NCBI GenBank assembly: GCA_943367755.1
Contig: CALRKB020000004.1
Location: 62,001-126,000, forward strand
Reading direction: 5' to 3'
Source: PCC-6802 sp943367755
GTDB lineage: Bacteria > Cyanobacteriota > Cyanobacteriia > Pseudanabaenales > Pseudanabaenaceae
Length of the DNA: 64,000 bases
Numbering within the stretch: the first letter of the stretch is position 1; each line of letters begins with the position of its first letter. A model generated the notes under the pieces. It was not told where the DNA came from and did no database searches. It saw only the letters and a list, made by a program, of their open reading frames with translations. Positions 34,129 to 43,877 of this stretch are shown one piece after another. Position numbers and translations under genes: made by a program.

Positions 34129-34908
34129 ATGGAGTCGATTCGCCGTTGGTGGGAGCGCTATAGCTCACAATTGATTCTTGTGAGCTTAGGTCTCCTAGCT
34201 GCATGGGCGATCAAACAAACACAGGGCACAGTGCTGATGGAGATCTATCAGGTTCTGGCGCGTCCTTTCCAGCCTGAATACTCTGACAGTGAAGTAATTG
34301 CTAACGCTCAGATCCGCGAACTCCAGTATCGTATCACTGAGATTGAAAGCCAAAATCGCCAGCTTAAGGTGTTATTAGGTGAAAAATCTAAGGTAGCGGG
34401 ACGTGGTATTTGGTCATCGGTAATTGGTCGCAGTGCTGATTCCTGGTGGCAGCAAATCTTGATTGGCCGTGGCAGCGGCGATGGCATTAACGCTGGTGCG
34501 ATCGTAGTTGGTCCAGGCGGATTGGTAGGGCGAGTTGCAAATGTCTCGCCTAATAGCAGTCGAGTTTTGCTAATCAGCGATCCGACCAGTCAGGTGGGTG
34601 TAGTGATCAGCCGTACCAGAAGTATGGGGATGCTGCGCGGACAAGCACAGGATCTAGCTATTTTGGAGTTCTTCGATCGCGATCCAGGCGTAAAGCCTGG
34701 TGATATCGTGTTGACCTCACCTTTCAGTACAATATTTCCGTCGGGTATACCTGTAGGCCGAGTCAAGTCGGTCAACTTAGATAAACAGCCTGCTCCCGAA
34801 GCTCTAGTAGAGTTTTCTGTCCCTATGGGGCCATTAGAGTTCGTTAGGGTTTATCCATACACCGAATTCCCCTCTGAACTACCAAAGCTCCCAAAACCTA
34901 ATAATTAA
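34129..34908 (+). CDS. mreC: Rod shape-determining protein MreC
   Basis: A 259-residue bitopic membrane protein. A membrane segment near residue 20 (LILVSLGLLAAWAIK) is followed by a coiled coil (IRELQYRITEIESQNRQLKV) and a beta-rich periplasmic domain (VVGPGGLVGRVANVSPNSSR, LLISDPTSQVGVVISRTRSM, GDIVLTSPFSTIFPSGIPVG). It links MreB to the periplasmic wall enzymes. It sits 3 bp after mreB and 67 bp before mreD. Confidence 0.95.
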   Translation: MESIRRWWERYSSQLILVSLGLLAAWAIKQTQGTVLMEIYQVLARPFQPEYSDSEVIANAQIRELQYRITEIESQNRQLKVLLGEKSKVAGRGIWSSVIGRSADSWWQQILIGRGSGDGINAGAIVVGPGGLVGRVANVSPNSSRVLLISDPTSQVGVVISRTRSMGMLRGQAQDLAILEFFDRDPGVKPGDIVLTSPFSTIFPSGIPVGRVKSVNLDKQPAPEALVEFSVPMGPLEFVRVYPYTEFPSELPKLPKPNN

Positions 34909-34975
34909 ATCAAACAACAAGTCAGAGCTATTTAAGATCGAGAACTTAAGCGAAAGTAAAAGCTAAATCTAGCGA

Positions 34976-35545
34976 ATGTCGTTACCACAACTCAGTGCCC
35001 CCAGATCTAAGTCCCGTCAAATTCTGAGCTGGTTAGTTACTTTACTATCCTTACTGTTGTGTACTTTGGCTTTACATACGAGATTTCCTGGGATGACCCT
35101 AATGGGATTGGGGCCTAACTGGTTACTGATCTGGCTGGTGGCCTGGAGCCTCAAGCGCCCCGTCTTAATTGCCGCGATCGCTGGGGTAGCAGTTGGTTTC
35201 CTCCAAGATGCTGTTACTATTCCTAGTCAGGTGGCCAGCCTAGCTCCTAGTCTGACTCCTACCCACGCGATTGGGATGGGTATCGCTGGTGGCCTCACGG
35301 CAATGTTGCAAAAGCAGCGATACATGCAGGAAGACTTTATTTCAGTAGCACTGATTGTGTTTGGCATGGCTGTGATTTCTGAAACCGCTTTGGCAATTCA
35401 GCTTGCTCTGATTGTGAAAAATTTTGCCACGGTGTGGACGCTTCAGCAGCGGGTCGCGCTCGGTTCCGCTATCCTCAGCAGTTTGTGGTCACCCGTACTG
35501 CATTTTCCCATGAGTCGTTACTGGCGATCGCTCGAAACAAATTAA
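34976..35545 (+). CDS. mreD: Rod shape-determining protein MreD
   Basis: A 189-residue protein with five to six hydrophobic segments: LVTLLSLLLCTLALHTRFPG, LGPNWLLIWLVAWSLKRPVL, AAIAGVAVGFLQDAV, and AVISETALAIQLAL among them. The short sequence and position after mreC identify it as MreD, which completes the membrane part of the elongation complex; sequence conservation in MreD is weak. ATG 34976 is used. Confidence 0.88.
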   Translation: MSLPQLSAPRSKSRQILSWLVTLLSLLLCTLALHTRFPGMTLMGLGPNWLLIWLVAWSLKRPVLIAAIAGVAVGFLQDAVTIPSQVASLAPSLTPTHAIGMGIAGGLTAMLQKQRYMQEDFISVALIVFGMAVISETALAIQLALIVKNFATVWTLQQRVALGSAILSSLWSPVLHFPMSRYWRSLETN

Positions 35546-35639
35546 GATAGCGATAAAGCAGTGTGGATCTGTGGCTTGCGGCACGAAATATCACCACCAA
35601 GAATTATAATTCTAGAAAAATGTGATCACACTAAGTCCT

Positions 35640-38600
35640 ATGCATTTGAGACTTTTACTTACTCCCGTGCTGATTTTATGGTGCGGGGGGATTTTACTGA
35701 ATCTTGCAGGACTTGACGATCGCACCCTGGCACAGAACACCGATCGGCAAATCATCTCACAGCAAGATCGGAGCGCGGGAGATCGCTTATTCCAAGAGGC
35801 GGAGCAAATGGCCGCTCAGCAAGCGTGGCAGGCAGCTATTGGCAAATACCAGCAGGCATTATCGATTTTCCAAACAAATGGCAGTAGCATTCAGGCATCT
35901 CTCACGTTTCTGCGCATTGCCAATATGTACGAGCAGTTGAAGCAAGACCAGAAAGCCTTAGAGATTTACCAACAGGCTCTAAAATTTGTGCGCGCTCAGG
36001 GAAATAAAGAAATCGAAGTTCTAATGCTCAATAAAATGGGGCTGACCTACTTTTCTCGGGGCGAATCTGCCAAAGCATTAGAAACATTCCAACAGGCGAT
36101 CGCGATCGCACAAGCAACAGGTAACCACAAAGGGTTATCCTTCGCCACGAATAATATTGCGGCGGTTTACAGTGGTATGGGGCAATTCGCTAAAGCTTTA
36201 GCCACGATGCAACAAGTCATCACTCTTGAACAAGCGCTTGGAGATCGTGCAAGTTTAGCAATCAGTTTGAGCAATCTCGGAGAAATCCATGCCAAGCTCA
36301 GCGAGTACGACAAAGCGTTAGCTGCCCATCAACAAGCATTGACAATCAAAAAGGCTTTAGGAGATAAGCAGGGAGAAGCGATTGTGCTAAACAATATTGC
36401 TTCTGTCTATACGGCGCAGGATCGATATACTAAGGCACTGGAAATTTATCAGCAGGCACTAACTACATTTAAGGCAACTGCCAATCGCAATGGGGAAGCT
36501 GCAACTCTCAGCAATATTGGAGTTGTTTACGATAGCCAGGGCAAATATCCTCAGGCACTGGACCACTACCAGCGCTCCCTTGAGATTCGCAGAGAAATCA
36601 AAGATCGTGCCGGGGAGCAAACCGCTCTGAATAATCTGGCGACGGTGTATGTGAGCCTAAGCCAATATGATCGGGCGATTGCGCTTTACGAGCAGGCACT
36701 AGAGATCGTGCGACAAATGGGTGATCGCAATAGTGAAGGCACTTTACTCAGTAACCTTGGTGTCGTCTATCGTCGCAGGGGGCAGTATGCCAAAGCCCTG
36801 TCGTTATATCAGCAATCGCTAACCCTCAAGCAAGCGACAGGCGATCGCAGTGGTGAGTCCACAGCATTCAATGGTTTGGGATTGGTTTATGATAGTTTGG
36901 GACATTACCCTCAAGCTCTGCAAGCCTATCAACAGGCAATCGCTATTAGTAAAGCGATTGGCAATCGCGGTGATGTGGGGCACACACTTAGCAACACAGC
37001 CCTCATCTACGAGCATCAAGGGGAATACTCACAAGCATTAGATTTCTTGCAGCAAGCACTAAAAATCGCGCAGGAGATTGGCGATCTCGCCAGCGAAAAT
37101 TCAGTCCTAAATAACATTGGTGCTCTCTACAAAAGCTTAGGCCAATACCAGAAGGCACTGACATATCTAGAACAAGCTCTTCCAATCGCCCAGAAATTGC
37201 GCGATCGCAGTGGCGAGGCGATCCTGCTCAATAATATTGGCAGCAACTATGATTTTCTAAATAAGACAGCCAAGGCACTGGAGTACTACCAACGAGCTGC
37301 CACGATTGCGCGTGAGGTTGGCGATCGCACGAACCTCAGCGCTATCCAAGGCAACATTGGCCTGTTATATTACACCCTCAAAGATTCTGGCAAAGCATCT
37401 GATTGGCTCCAGCAATCCCTAGCATCAAGTCGAGAGATTGGAGATCGCGTTGGTGAAGGGGTTGCGTTAAATAACCTGGGGACGGTCTATCGCGATCGGT
37501 CTCAGTATCAAGAAGCACTGAATCATTACCAACAAGCATTAACAATCTTCCGTGAGATCGGCAATCGCGAAGCTGAGGGTGTGACTTTAAGCGATTTAGG
37601 TGAGTTGTTTGGCAAACAAGATCGACCAGAGCTATCCATTTGGTTCTACAAACAGTCAGTGAATATCAGAGAGAGAATTCGCCAAAACATCCAAAGCTTA
37701 TCCAAAGAAGATCGCGGTGCTTACAAGCAAACGATCGCCAAGAATTATCGCGCGCTAGCTGGAGTTTTGCTGCAACAGGGACGGATTATGGAAGCATTAC
37801 AGGTACTCGATCTGCTCAAGGTGCAAGAATTGGAGGACTACCTGAAGAATGTAAAAGGGAATGAGAAAACCGCACTGGGAATCCAATTATTACCGCCAGA
37901 GCAGCAATTTCTTCACACATACCAGGCATCTGGCAAGACCGAATTCATGAATAATCCAGCCGTGACTGCTCTCGTGCAACAACTGCATCAAATTTCTGCC
38001 CAGGAACTTAATGCTGTACCAGAGAGCTTAAAGAAGATTCCGCAGGATTCTGTGTTGCTCTACCCTATCAGCCTGGGCGATCGCCTGGAGCTAGTTTTAT
38101 TCTCGCCAGGTTCACCACCGATTCATCGTTCCGTTGCCGTGAAGCCCGAAGAGTTAGAGAAGGCAATTGCTACCTTTAAACAGGATCTATCAAGCCGACC
38201 AATATCAGTTGAAGATGCCAATGATGTTAAAGCATCTGCCCAAAAGCTCTACAAATGGCTAGTCGCACCGATTGAAGCGGATCTAGATCGCATTAAACCG
38301 AAAACCATTACCTATGCACCCGATGGCAAGTTGCGTTACATTCCCTTAGCGGCATTGCATGATGGCAAGCAATGGTTAGTCCAGCGATACCGCATTCATA
38401 ATATCGTTGCTTATAATCTCACAGATTTCACTGCCAAACCAAAACCGCAAAATAGTATCTTAGCGGGTGCCTTTGGCGGTAAAGCACAGGAAATCAGATT
38501 TGGTTTTAATGGTTTGCCTGCCACGCTCCCTGAAGTAAAAAATATCGCCGCAAACCTACCCAACACCGTCACTCTGACCGAAGCGGATTTGAATCGTAGA

Positions 38601-39068
38601 GCCCTGGAATCAAGGATTGATAACCAGAATATCGTGCATCTAGCCACCCATGCGCAATTTGTTGATGGTACGCCCGATGCTTCTTTTATCCTATTTGGCA
38701 ACGGGGATAAAGTGACTCTGCGCGAGGTCAAATCATGGAAGCTCAGTAATGTAGATCTGGTCGTCCTGAGTGCTTGTCAAACCGGATTGGGTGGATTGGG
38801 GAGTGGTGTCGAAATTTTAGGCTTAGGTTACCAATTTCAATTAGCAGGCTCGAAATCAGCGATCGCTACCCTCTGGGAAATTGACGATGGCGGTACGCAA
38901 ATCCTGATGGATAAGTTCTACCCTGCGCTCAAGCAAGGGATGTCTACGGCGGAAGCTTTACACCAGGCGCAACTGCAACTCGTTAATCGTCCTCCTATCA
39001 GCGGCCAAATAGATATCAGCCAACCCTATTACTGGTCAGCATTCATCCTGATTGGCAATGGACTCTAA
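35640..39068 (+). CDS. Secreted TPR-CHAT protein
   Basis: About 1142 residues. The N-terminus MHLRLLLTPVLILWCGGILL is a signal sequence or anchor (GTG 35622 is another possible start). About 14 TPR units of roughly 40 residues follow to residue ~690, with the repeating pattern Y..AL..YQQAL.I....GDR.GE...L.NIG.VY. The C-terminal CHAT domain (caspase-like) shows IVHLATHAQF with His at about residue 1004 and LSACQTGLGG with Cys at about 1046, the catalytic dyad of caspase-type proteases. LGYQFQLAGSKSAIATLWEI and the YYWSAFILIG end are family-typical. The activity is therefore a presumed protease with a TPR recognition array, outside the cytoplasm. The TPR array is very regular. Confidence 0.92.
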   Translation: MHLRLLLTPVLILWCGGILLNLAGLDDRTLAQNTDRQIISQQDRSAGDRLFQEAEQMAAQQAWQAAIGKYQQALSIFQTNGSSIQASLTFLRIANMYEQLKQDQKALEIYQQALKFVRAQGNKEIEVLMLNKMGLTYFSRGESAKALETFQQAIAIAQATGNHKGLSFATNNIAAVYSGMGQFAKALATMQQVITLEQALGDRASLAISLSNLGEIHAKLSEYDKALAAHQQALTIKKALGDKQGEAIVLNNIASVYTAQDRYTKALEIYQQALTTFKATANRNGEAATLSNIGVVYDSQGKYPQALDHYQRSLEIRREIKDRAGEQTALNNLATVYVSLSQYDRAIALYEQALEIVRQMGDRNSEGTLLSNLGVVYRRRGQYAKALSLYQQSLTLKQATGDRSGESTAFNGLGLVYDSLGHYPQALQAYQQAIAISKAIGNRGDVGHTLSNTALIYEHQGEYSQALDFLQQALKIAQEIGDLASENSVLNNIGALYKSLGQYQKALTYLEQALPIAQKLRDRSGEAILLNNIGSNYDFLNKTAKALEYYQRAATIAREVGDRTNLSAIQGNIGLLYYTLKDSGKASDWLQQSLASSREIGDRVGEGVALNNLGTVYRDRSQYQEALNHYQQALTIFREIGNREAEGVTLSDLGELFGKQDRPELSIWFYKQSVNIRERIRQNIQSLSKEDRGAYKQTIAKNYRALAGVLLQQGRIMEALQVLDLLKVQELEDYLKNVKGNEKTALGIQLLPPEQQFLHTYQASGKTEFMNNPAVTALVQQLHQISAQELNAVPESLKKIPQDSVLLYPISLGDRLELVLFSPGSPPIHRSVAVKPEELEKAIATFKQDLSSRPISVEDANDVKASAQKLYKWLVAPIEADLDRIKPKTITYAPDGKLRYIPLAALHDGKQWLVQRYRIHNIVAYNLTDFTAKPKPQNSILAGAFGGKAQEIRFGFNGLPATLPEVKNIAANLPNTVTLTEADLNRRALESRIDNQNIVHLATHAQFVDGTPDASFILFGNGDKVTLREVKSWKLSNVDLVVLSACQTGLGGLGSGVEILGLGYQFQLAGSKSAIATLWEIDDGGTQILMDKFYPALKQGMSTAEALHQAQLQLVNRPPISGQIDISQPYYWSAFILIGNGL

Positions 39069-39085
39069 GCAAATTCTGTGAATTT

Positions 39086-39928
39086 CTAGGAATAAAGCGA
39101 TCGCATGGTTCCACAGATTAAACTTGCTGCCTGTTCGTTTTCCTGGCGATCGTCTAGCTGCTTCGCAGTGTCGTAGAGTTTTGCCTCCAATATCTCAAAC
39201 GTGTCGCAGGTTTGGAATAGCTCCAATAGCAAGTCGTCTAGATCGTGGCTATTGATCTGTGCCCAATCCCGATCTCTAGGGTTAAATTTATAGTGCAGTG
39301 CTGAGAAAATTATGACCTTAGCCCTTAGGGGACTGATATTGCTGGCGATCTCATAGCGCAAATCGAAAGGCTTAGCAATATAGTCGGGCTTAGATGGTGG
39401 AGCAGGAGGTGGAGTATCCTCGCGAGGAGCAGCGATCGCTGAGTCTTGCTCCGGTGGCCAAGATTGCGCATCGCCAAGTAAATCACTGTTGCTCCGTGGC
39501 CGATCGAAATTAGTCGTAACTAAGAAATCTTTGTCTTCTGTAACTTCTGTGACTTCTGTACCTGCGAACGCATTGCTAGCGTGATGAGTATATAACTGCC
39601 CCACTGTATCAATAATCACATCCGCAGCCAGTAAATATGCGCCTGGCTTCGAAAGTTTTTTCACATGGCTATTGAGCAGAAGCTTTAAATTATCGAGGCT
39701 AGGAATTACCGCTAGTAACTCCTGAATTAACTCCCTCAAATCTACATCTTGTAGTTCTTTAGGATCGTTTACCCAAAAGTCATGACAGGTAAAGAGAATT
39801 AGGCGCTTAATTCTCATAACGTTATCACTTTGCTCTAGCTCGTCAATTACTTCATCCAGAAGATTTATGGCTGACATGACTTCATTATGATTGGGCAGTT
39901 GCGTAGGTGCTTTTTTATATCTCGCCAT
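39086..39928 (-). CDS. Unknown protein with two related helical domains
   Basis: A 280-residue protein. Two segments look alike: residues about 41-105 (KRLILFTCHDFWVNDPKELQ, DLRELIQELLAVIPSLDNLK, LNSHVKKLSKPGAYLLAADV) and about 204-272 (AKVIIFSALHYKFNPRDRDW, DLDDLLLELFQTCDTFEILE, LYDTAKQLDDRQENEQAASL). They are joined by a Pro-rich, disordered linker with TEVTEVTED. No signal or membrane segment is seen. I do not recognise the family. It converges with the TPR-CHAT gene, with 17 bp between ends, and lies 42 bp downstream of the pentapeptide gene on the same strand. Confidence 0.75.
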   Translation of the reverse strand: MARYKKAPTQLPNHNEVMSAINLLDEVIDELEQSDNVMRIKRLILFTCHDFWVNDPKELQDVDLRELIQELLAVIPSLDNLKLLLNSHVKKLSKPGAYLLAADVIIDTVGQLYTHHASNAFAGTEVTEVTEDKDFLVTTNFDRPRSNSDLLGDAQSWPPEQDSAIAAPREDTPPPAPPSKPDYIAKPFDLRYEIASNISPLRAKVIIFSALHYKFNPRDRDWAQINSHDLDDLLLELFQTCDTFEILEAKLYDTAKQLDDRQENEQAASLICGTMRSLYS

Positions 39929-39970
39929 CCTACCAAAAATCGTTTCGCAATAGCGATCCTTTACCTCTTG

Positions 39971-40987
39971 CTATCCTCTGAAATCTTTACCATCCGGCAT
40001 CGTAGCACCATCAAAAATCGCTCCCATTAGATTGGCGCCGCTGAGTTCCGCTCTAGTGAGTATGGCATTGGTGAAGTCAGCCTTAGTGAGATTAGCTCTG
40101 GCTAGATCGGCATCCACCAGGCTAGCTTCATTCAGATTCGCTTTAGTCAAATTAGCGCGGCTGAGATCGACACCACCCAAAACTGCCTGGCGCAGACTAG
40201 CTAAACTTAAGTCACAACTACTCAGGTTAGCTTTAGACATGGTGGCACGATCGAGATTGACTTCGCTGAGATCGGCCTGATTTAAGTTTGCCCTGACTAA
40301 ATTTGCCCCACCGAGATTTGAGCCAGCTAAATTTGCCTTGACTAGAGTGGCCTCCCCTAGATTGACACCGCGCATATCAGCCCCACTGAGGTTAGCACCG
40401 CTTAAATCTGCCTTGCTTAAGGTGGTATCTTTGAGACAAGCCCCACTGAGGTCGACGCCACTGAGAGCAGCACCACTGAGGTTAGCGCCACTGAGATCGG
40501 CTTTTTGGAGGTTTGCACCCCGTAAGTTAGTACTGGCATAACCGCGTTCATCGCGGAGGAGGGCGCTACGCAAGATGGCGCTGCGGAGATTTGCCCCACT
40601 CATATTGGCACTGCGGAGATCGGCCTCAGTTAAATTTGCATCCATGAGGTTGGCCAGCGATACATTAGCACCAAATAAGTTGGCGCGTTGTAGGGAAGCC
40701 CCATGTAGATCGGCATCGCTCAGATTGGCATTAGTGAGATTTGCTTGATTGAGCATAGCCCCACCAAGCTTAGAGCTAGAAAGATTGGCATTGGATAAGT
40801 TGGCCCTAATCAGATAGGCAAAAATGAGGCTAGAGCGCCTCATATCAGCTTTGGAAAGGTTAACTCCTAAAAGATCCGCACCAAGTAGATCCGTGCCAAC
40901 TAGATTAATTTTGCTGAAGTCTCTTTTTCCCTCAGCATAGCCTTGTAGCAGCTCGTGCGTGCTGCGATCGCTAAAATCTGAATTCAT
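39971..40987 (-). CDS. Pentapeptide-repeat protein
   Basis: A 338-residue protein made almost entirely of A(D/N)LXX pentapeptides, e.g. ANLSNANLSSSKLGGAMLNQ and ADLSGANLSGAALSGVDLSG, forming a right-handed quadrilateral beta helix. The first 25 residues (STHELLQGYAEGKRDFSKIN) are the usual short lead-in. A break, RDERGYASTN near residue 150, is an insertion in the helix. Some members mimic DNA and inhibit gyrase, but most cyanobacterial ones have no assigned role. It may be cotranscribed with the unknown gene at 39086. Confidence 0.95.
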   Translation of the reverse strand: MNSDFSDRSTHELLQGYAEGKRDFSKINLVGTDLLGADLLGVNLSKADMRRSSLIFAYLIRANLSNANLSSSKLGGAMLNQANLTNANLSDADLHGASLQRANLFGANVSLANLMDANLTEADLRSANMSGANLRSAILRSALLRDERGYASTNLRGANLQKADLSGANLSGAALSGVDLSGACLKDTTLSKADLSGANLSGADMRGVNLGEATLVKANLAGSNLGGANLVRANLNQADLSEVNLDRATMSKANLSSCDLSLASLRQAVLGGVDLSRANLTKANLNEASLVDADLARANLTKADFTNAILTRAELSGANLMGAIFDGATMPDGKDFRG

Positions 40988-41079
40988 AAATAACAGATCT
41001 CCTGGTTTGGGCGGCTCATTGCTCTTGTTCTCAGTTTACCCCTGAATTATCAATCTAATAATTTTTGGTAAGGATGTGC

Positions 41080-42348
41080 TTAAGTTGGTAACTGAGCCGG
41101 TAGGGTAATGCGCACCCAGGCACCACCAGTCTCAGGATGATTACTAACTGCGATCGCACCCTGATGAGCCAATACAATTTGACGCACGATCGCCAGTCCT
41201 AGACCGCTGCCACCGCTATCCGTCCCAGAACGCGTACGCGATTCATCGACGCGATAGAAGCGATCGAACACATGTGGTAAAGCTACCTCTGGAAATCCAC
41301 TACCGTGATCGATTACTTCAATCACCGCATGCGGGCTCGCAGACTCATTCTCGATCCCCAGTTTGACTAACACCGCTTGCGATCGCGGGCTATATTTAAT
41401 GCTGTTATCGAGAAGATTAAGCAGCAAGCGATAAATCCGCGATTCATCTGCCTGGATGCACAAACTATCTGGGCCGAGATACTCTAAACTAACTTGCCGC
41501 TTTGTTGCTAGGGGCTCAAGGCTCATCCATGCTGACTGTATTAGTTGGTGCAGATCTATATCCTGCCGATTTAAGTGCAAAGACATACTGGTATCCATCT
41601 GACCAAGATCGAGTAAGTCTTCGACTAGATTACCGAGGCGAATCACTTCATTCAGCAGGCGTTCCATCCAATCTTGCAATTCCGGCGAGACGCGACTATG
41701 TAATGTCTCAACAATCAGGCGAATGGAAGTGAGTGGAGTTTTAAGCTCGTGAGCGACATCCGATGCCCAGCGATCGCGTTGCTGTTGTAAGATTGCCGCT
41801 TCCTGACAATCCTCAATAAAAATACCAATATTACCGTTATCTAAGGGAATACTATGACCTCTCAGCATACGTCCCTGCTGTTGGACGGGATGTAATGGAT
41901 CGGGAACGATCTGATTAAACTCCCACTTCTTTTGTTGAGACTTTTGGGCGGTACGCGTCTCCGAAATCAGTAAATCCAGCTCATAGGAACGCACGAGTTG
42001 TAGCAGTAGCCGCTTGGTGACTAGATCCTCTTGCCGTAATTGGATGCCCAGCAAGTTATAGGCTTGCACATTACCCCAGCATAAACGATTCTCTTCATCT
42101 ACTTCCAGATAACCAATCGGCGCACTTTGCAGGATATACTGCCAATCATAATTTTCCTGTAGTTGGTGCTGAGCATGTGGTTCGTTGGTGTTAGTTGCTG
42201 GTAAGAGCGATCGCAAAAGCAAATGCTGGCTGAGTATGAATCCTTGTTGTGCCAATTCGCGTCTCAATCGGAAATATAGCCCTGCCAGACAAGCACATAA
42301 CAAAGATATCCCAGCAGCAAATCCCAGTAAGAACCACATTAATTCCAC
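41080..42348 (-). CDS. Sensor histidine kinase, SphS/PhoR-like
   Basis: A 422-residue membrane kinase. One N-terminal membrane segment (LMWFLLGFAAGISLLCACL) is followed by a PAS domain (ILQSAPIGYLEVDEENRLCW), HisKA with DVAHELKTPLTSIRLIVETL, and the ATPase domain with LLNLLDNSIKYSPRS, VIEVIDHGSGFPEVALPHVF and GSGLGLAIVRQIVL. The order and the single-segment anchor resemble SphS, the cyanobacterial phosphate sensor, and PhoR. It starts 3 bp after the stop of the regulator gene at 42352, forming an operon. Phosphate sensing is likely but not proven; other OmpR-class kinases are possible. Confidence 0.85.
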   Translation of the reverse strand: MELMWFLLGFAAGISLLCACLAGLYFRLRRELAQQGFILSQHLLLRSLLPATNTNEPHAQHQLQENYDWQYILQSAPIGYLEVDEENRLCWGNVQAYNLLGIQLRQEDLVTKRLLLQLVRSYELDLLISETRTAQKSQQKKWEFNQIVPDPLHPVQQQGRMLRGHSIPLDNGNIGIFIEDCQEAAILQQQRDRWASDVAHELKTPLTSIRLIVETLHSRVSPELQDWMERLLNEVIRLGNLVEDLLDLGQMDTSMSLHLNRQDIDLHQLIQSAWMSLEPLATKRQVSLEYLGPDSLCIQADESRIYRLLLNLLDNSIKYSPRSQAVLVKLGIENESASPHAVIEVIDHGSGFPEVALPHVFDRFYRVDESRTRSGTDSGGSGLGLAIVRQIVLAHQGAIAVSNHPETGGAWVRITLPAQLPT

Positions 42349-42351
42349 AAA

Positions 42352-43083
42352 TTATCCCAATCGATAACCAAATCCTCTCACTGTGACTAGATACTTAGGA
42401 TCGCTGGGGTCTATTTCTAGCTTTTCCCTCAGCCAACGGATGTGCACATCAACGGTTTTGCTATCACCGACAAAGTCAGCACCCCAGATTTTCTCCAGCA
42501 ACTGCTCGCGCGACCAAACGCGACGGGGATGACTCATGAACAGCTCTAAAATACGGAATTCCTTGGGGGACAGATTAACTTCTTCACCGCGTGCCATCAC
42601 CCGACATTCTTGCTGATACATGATCAAGTCGCCAAATCTTAAGCCAGCATTGAGACTAGCTTGCCGATTGTAACCACTGCGTCGGCGGATAAGAGCACGG
42701 CATCGTGCCACTAGTTCGCGCATACCAAAGGGTTTGGTTAAGTAATCATCAGCGCCGACTTCTAAACCAACGATGCGATCTGATTCACTGCCCTTAGCGC
42801 TCAGCATCAGGATTGGCACAGAGTTGCCTTCATGCCGGATGGCACGGCAAAAGTCTAGACCATTGATGTAGGGCAACATAATATCGAGAATCACAAGATC
42901 GATGCGATCTTGTTTTTCGATTGCCATCAAAGCATTTTTACCGTCTTCTGCAATCAGAACTTCATAGCCTTCGCCCCTGAGCGCTAAGGCGATCGTATCG
43001 CGAATTATTGCTTCATCTTCAACAATCAGAATACAGCCAAGGGTAGAACTAAGCTGAGGTTTAACCAGTTCTGGAGAGAGCAT
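42352..43083 (-). CDS. OmpR/PhoB family response regulator, SphR-like
   Basis: A 243-residue regulator. The receiver domain has the acidic pocket (VEDEA), phospho-acceptor VILDIMLPYINGLDFC, the Ser switch ILMLSAKG and Lys in DDYLTKPFGMREL. The DNA-binding domain is winged helix: NLSPKEFRILELFMSHPRRV, WSREQLLEKIWG, FVGDSKTVDVHIRWLREKLE and VRGFGYRLG. FVGDSKTVDVHIRWLR is typical of PhoB/SphR. It is the first gene of the pair with the kinase at 41080. If SphR, it would control alkaline phosphatase and phosphate transport genes, none of which are in the window. Confidence 0.88.
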   Translation of the reverse strand: MLSPELVKPQLSSTLGCILIVEDEAIIRDTIALALRGEGYEVLIAEDGKNALMAIEKQDRIDLVILDIMLPYINGLDFCRAIRHEGNSVPILMLSAKGSESDRIVGLEVGADDYLTKPFGMRELVARCRALIRRRSGYNRQASLNAGLRFGDLIMYQQECRVMARGEEVNLSPKEFRILELFMSHPRRVWSREQLLEKIWGADFVGDSKTVDVHIRWLREKLEIDPSDPKYLVTVRGFGYRLG

Positions 43084-43173
43084 ATAAAAAATTTAGTTTT
43101 TGCTACAGACAAAGCCGTACTCAATTTTACCACTGGGCGCACTCGTCCATAAATTTATGCAAGAGGGGAATAC

Positions 43174-43827
43174 TTATGAAGGCAAGCCAGCGGCGCATGC
43201 ATCTGGTTTAATTGCCTGAACAACCTGAAGGCTGCCACCAGCATATAAGTAGGCATGACTCACCTCAAGTCCTACTGCTTTGAACAGCATATTCAGATCG
43301 GTTTGTAATAACTGCCATGCTGTTTCCGTCTCGAATAGCAGCAAAAACAGAGCTAAAGGCGGCCAGAATAGCCAGTTAGTTGGCGTATGAAAGTCGATCG
43401 CACAAAAACAACCACCTGGTTTCAAGACTCGCGCTACTTCCTGGAGAATTTGGCGAAGTTGCTCGCTTTGCATCTCGTGCAAAGCCGTACTGGTAATTAC
43501 TAGATCGAATTGGGCATCGGGGAATGGCATGGTCTCGGCAAAGGCCACCACATATTCGGCTTGAGGGACATTTTGCTTGGCGCGGGCGATCGCAAAAGGT
43601 GATGCATCCAGTCCTGTAACGTGATGGGAATACTGCACGAGCATCTCGGTTGCTTGGCCGCTACCACAGCACAGATCCAGCACCCGCATCTCAGGCGTAA
43701 TCGTCAGATCGCGCAGAAATAAGCGGCGGAATTTTGCCGTACCTCCGACACTAAGTGCTGCCAGTGCCGACACCGAATCGTATAGCCACTGATAGCGATA
43801 GCTCCATTCCCTTAGTATTGTTGCCAT
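43174..43827 (-). CDS. Class I SAM-dependent methyltransferase
   Basis: A 217-residue enzyme. The SAM-binding motif I is MRVLDLCCGSGQATEML, followed by HHVTGLDASPFAIARAKQNV, EYVVAFAETMPFPDAQFDLV (motifs II-III) and EVARVLKPGGCFCAIDF. The pattern is that of the UbiE/COQ5-like group (small-molecule methyltransferases). The substrate cannot be read from the sequence. The C-terminal hydrophobic FWPPLALFLLLF suggests membrane association. It lies about 50 bp downstream of hisS on the same strand. Confidence 0.9.
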   Translation of the reverse strand: MATILREWSYRYQWLYDSVSALAALSVGGTAKFRRLFLRDLTITPEMRVLDLCCGSGQATEMLVQYSHHVTGLDASPFAIARAKQNVPQAEYVVAFAETMPFPDAQFDLVITSTALHEMQSEQLRQILQEVARVLKPGGCFCAIDFHTPTNWLFWPPLALFLLLFETETAWQLLQTDLNMLFKAVGLEVSHAYLYAGGSLQVVQAIKPDACAAGLPS

Positions 43828-43877
43828 ATAGTATTTATCCTCTAATCGCTGGGGACAACCAAAAAATCGTACTTCTG

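Noticed and set aside
35640..37700. Direct repeats of about 120 bp considered as a noncoding tandem array
   Set aside because: They are the coding units of TPR helices and remain in one frame throughout.
39971..40987. Regular repeat spacing considered as a CRISPR-like array
   Set aside because: The periodicity is that of 15-bp codon repeats for pentapeptides; repeats are imperfect and there are no unique spacers.
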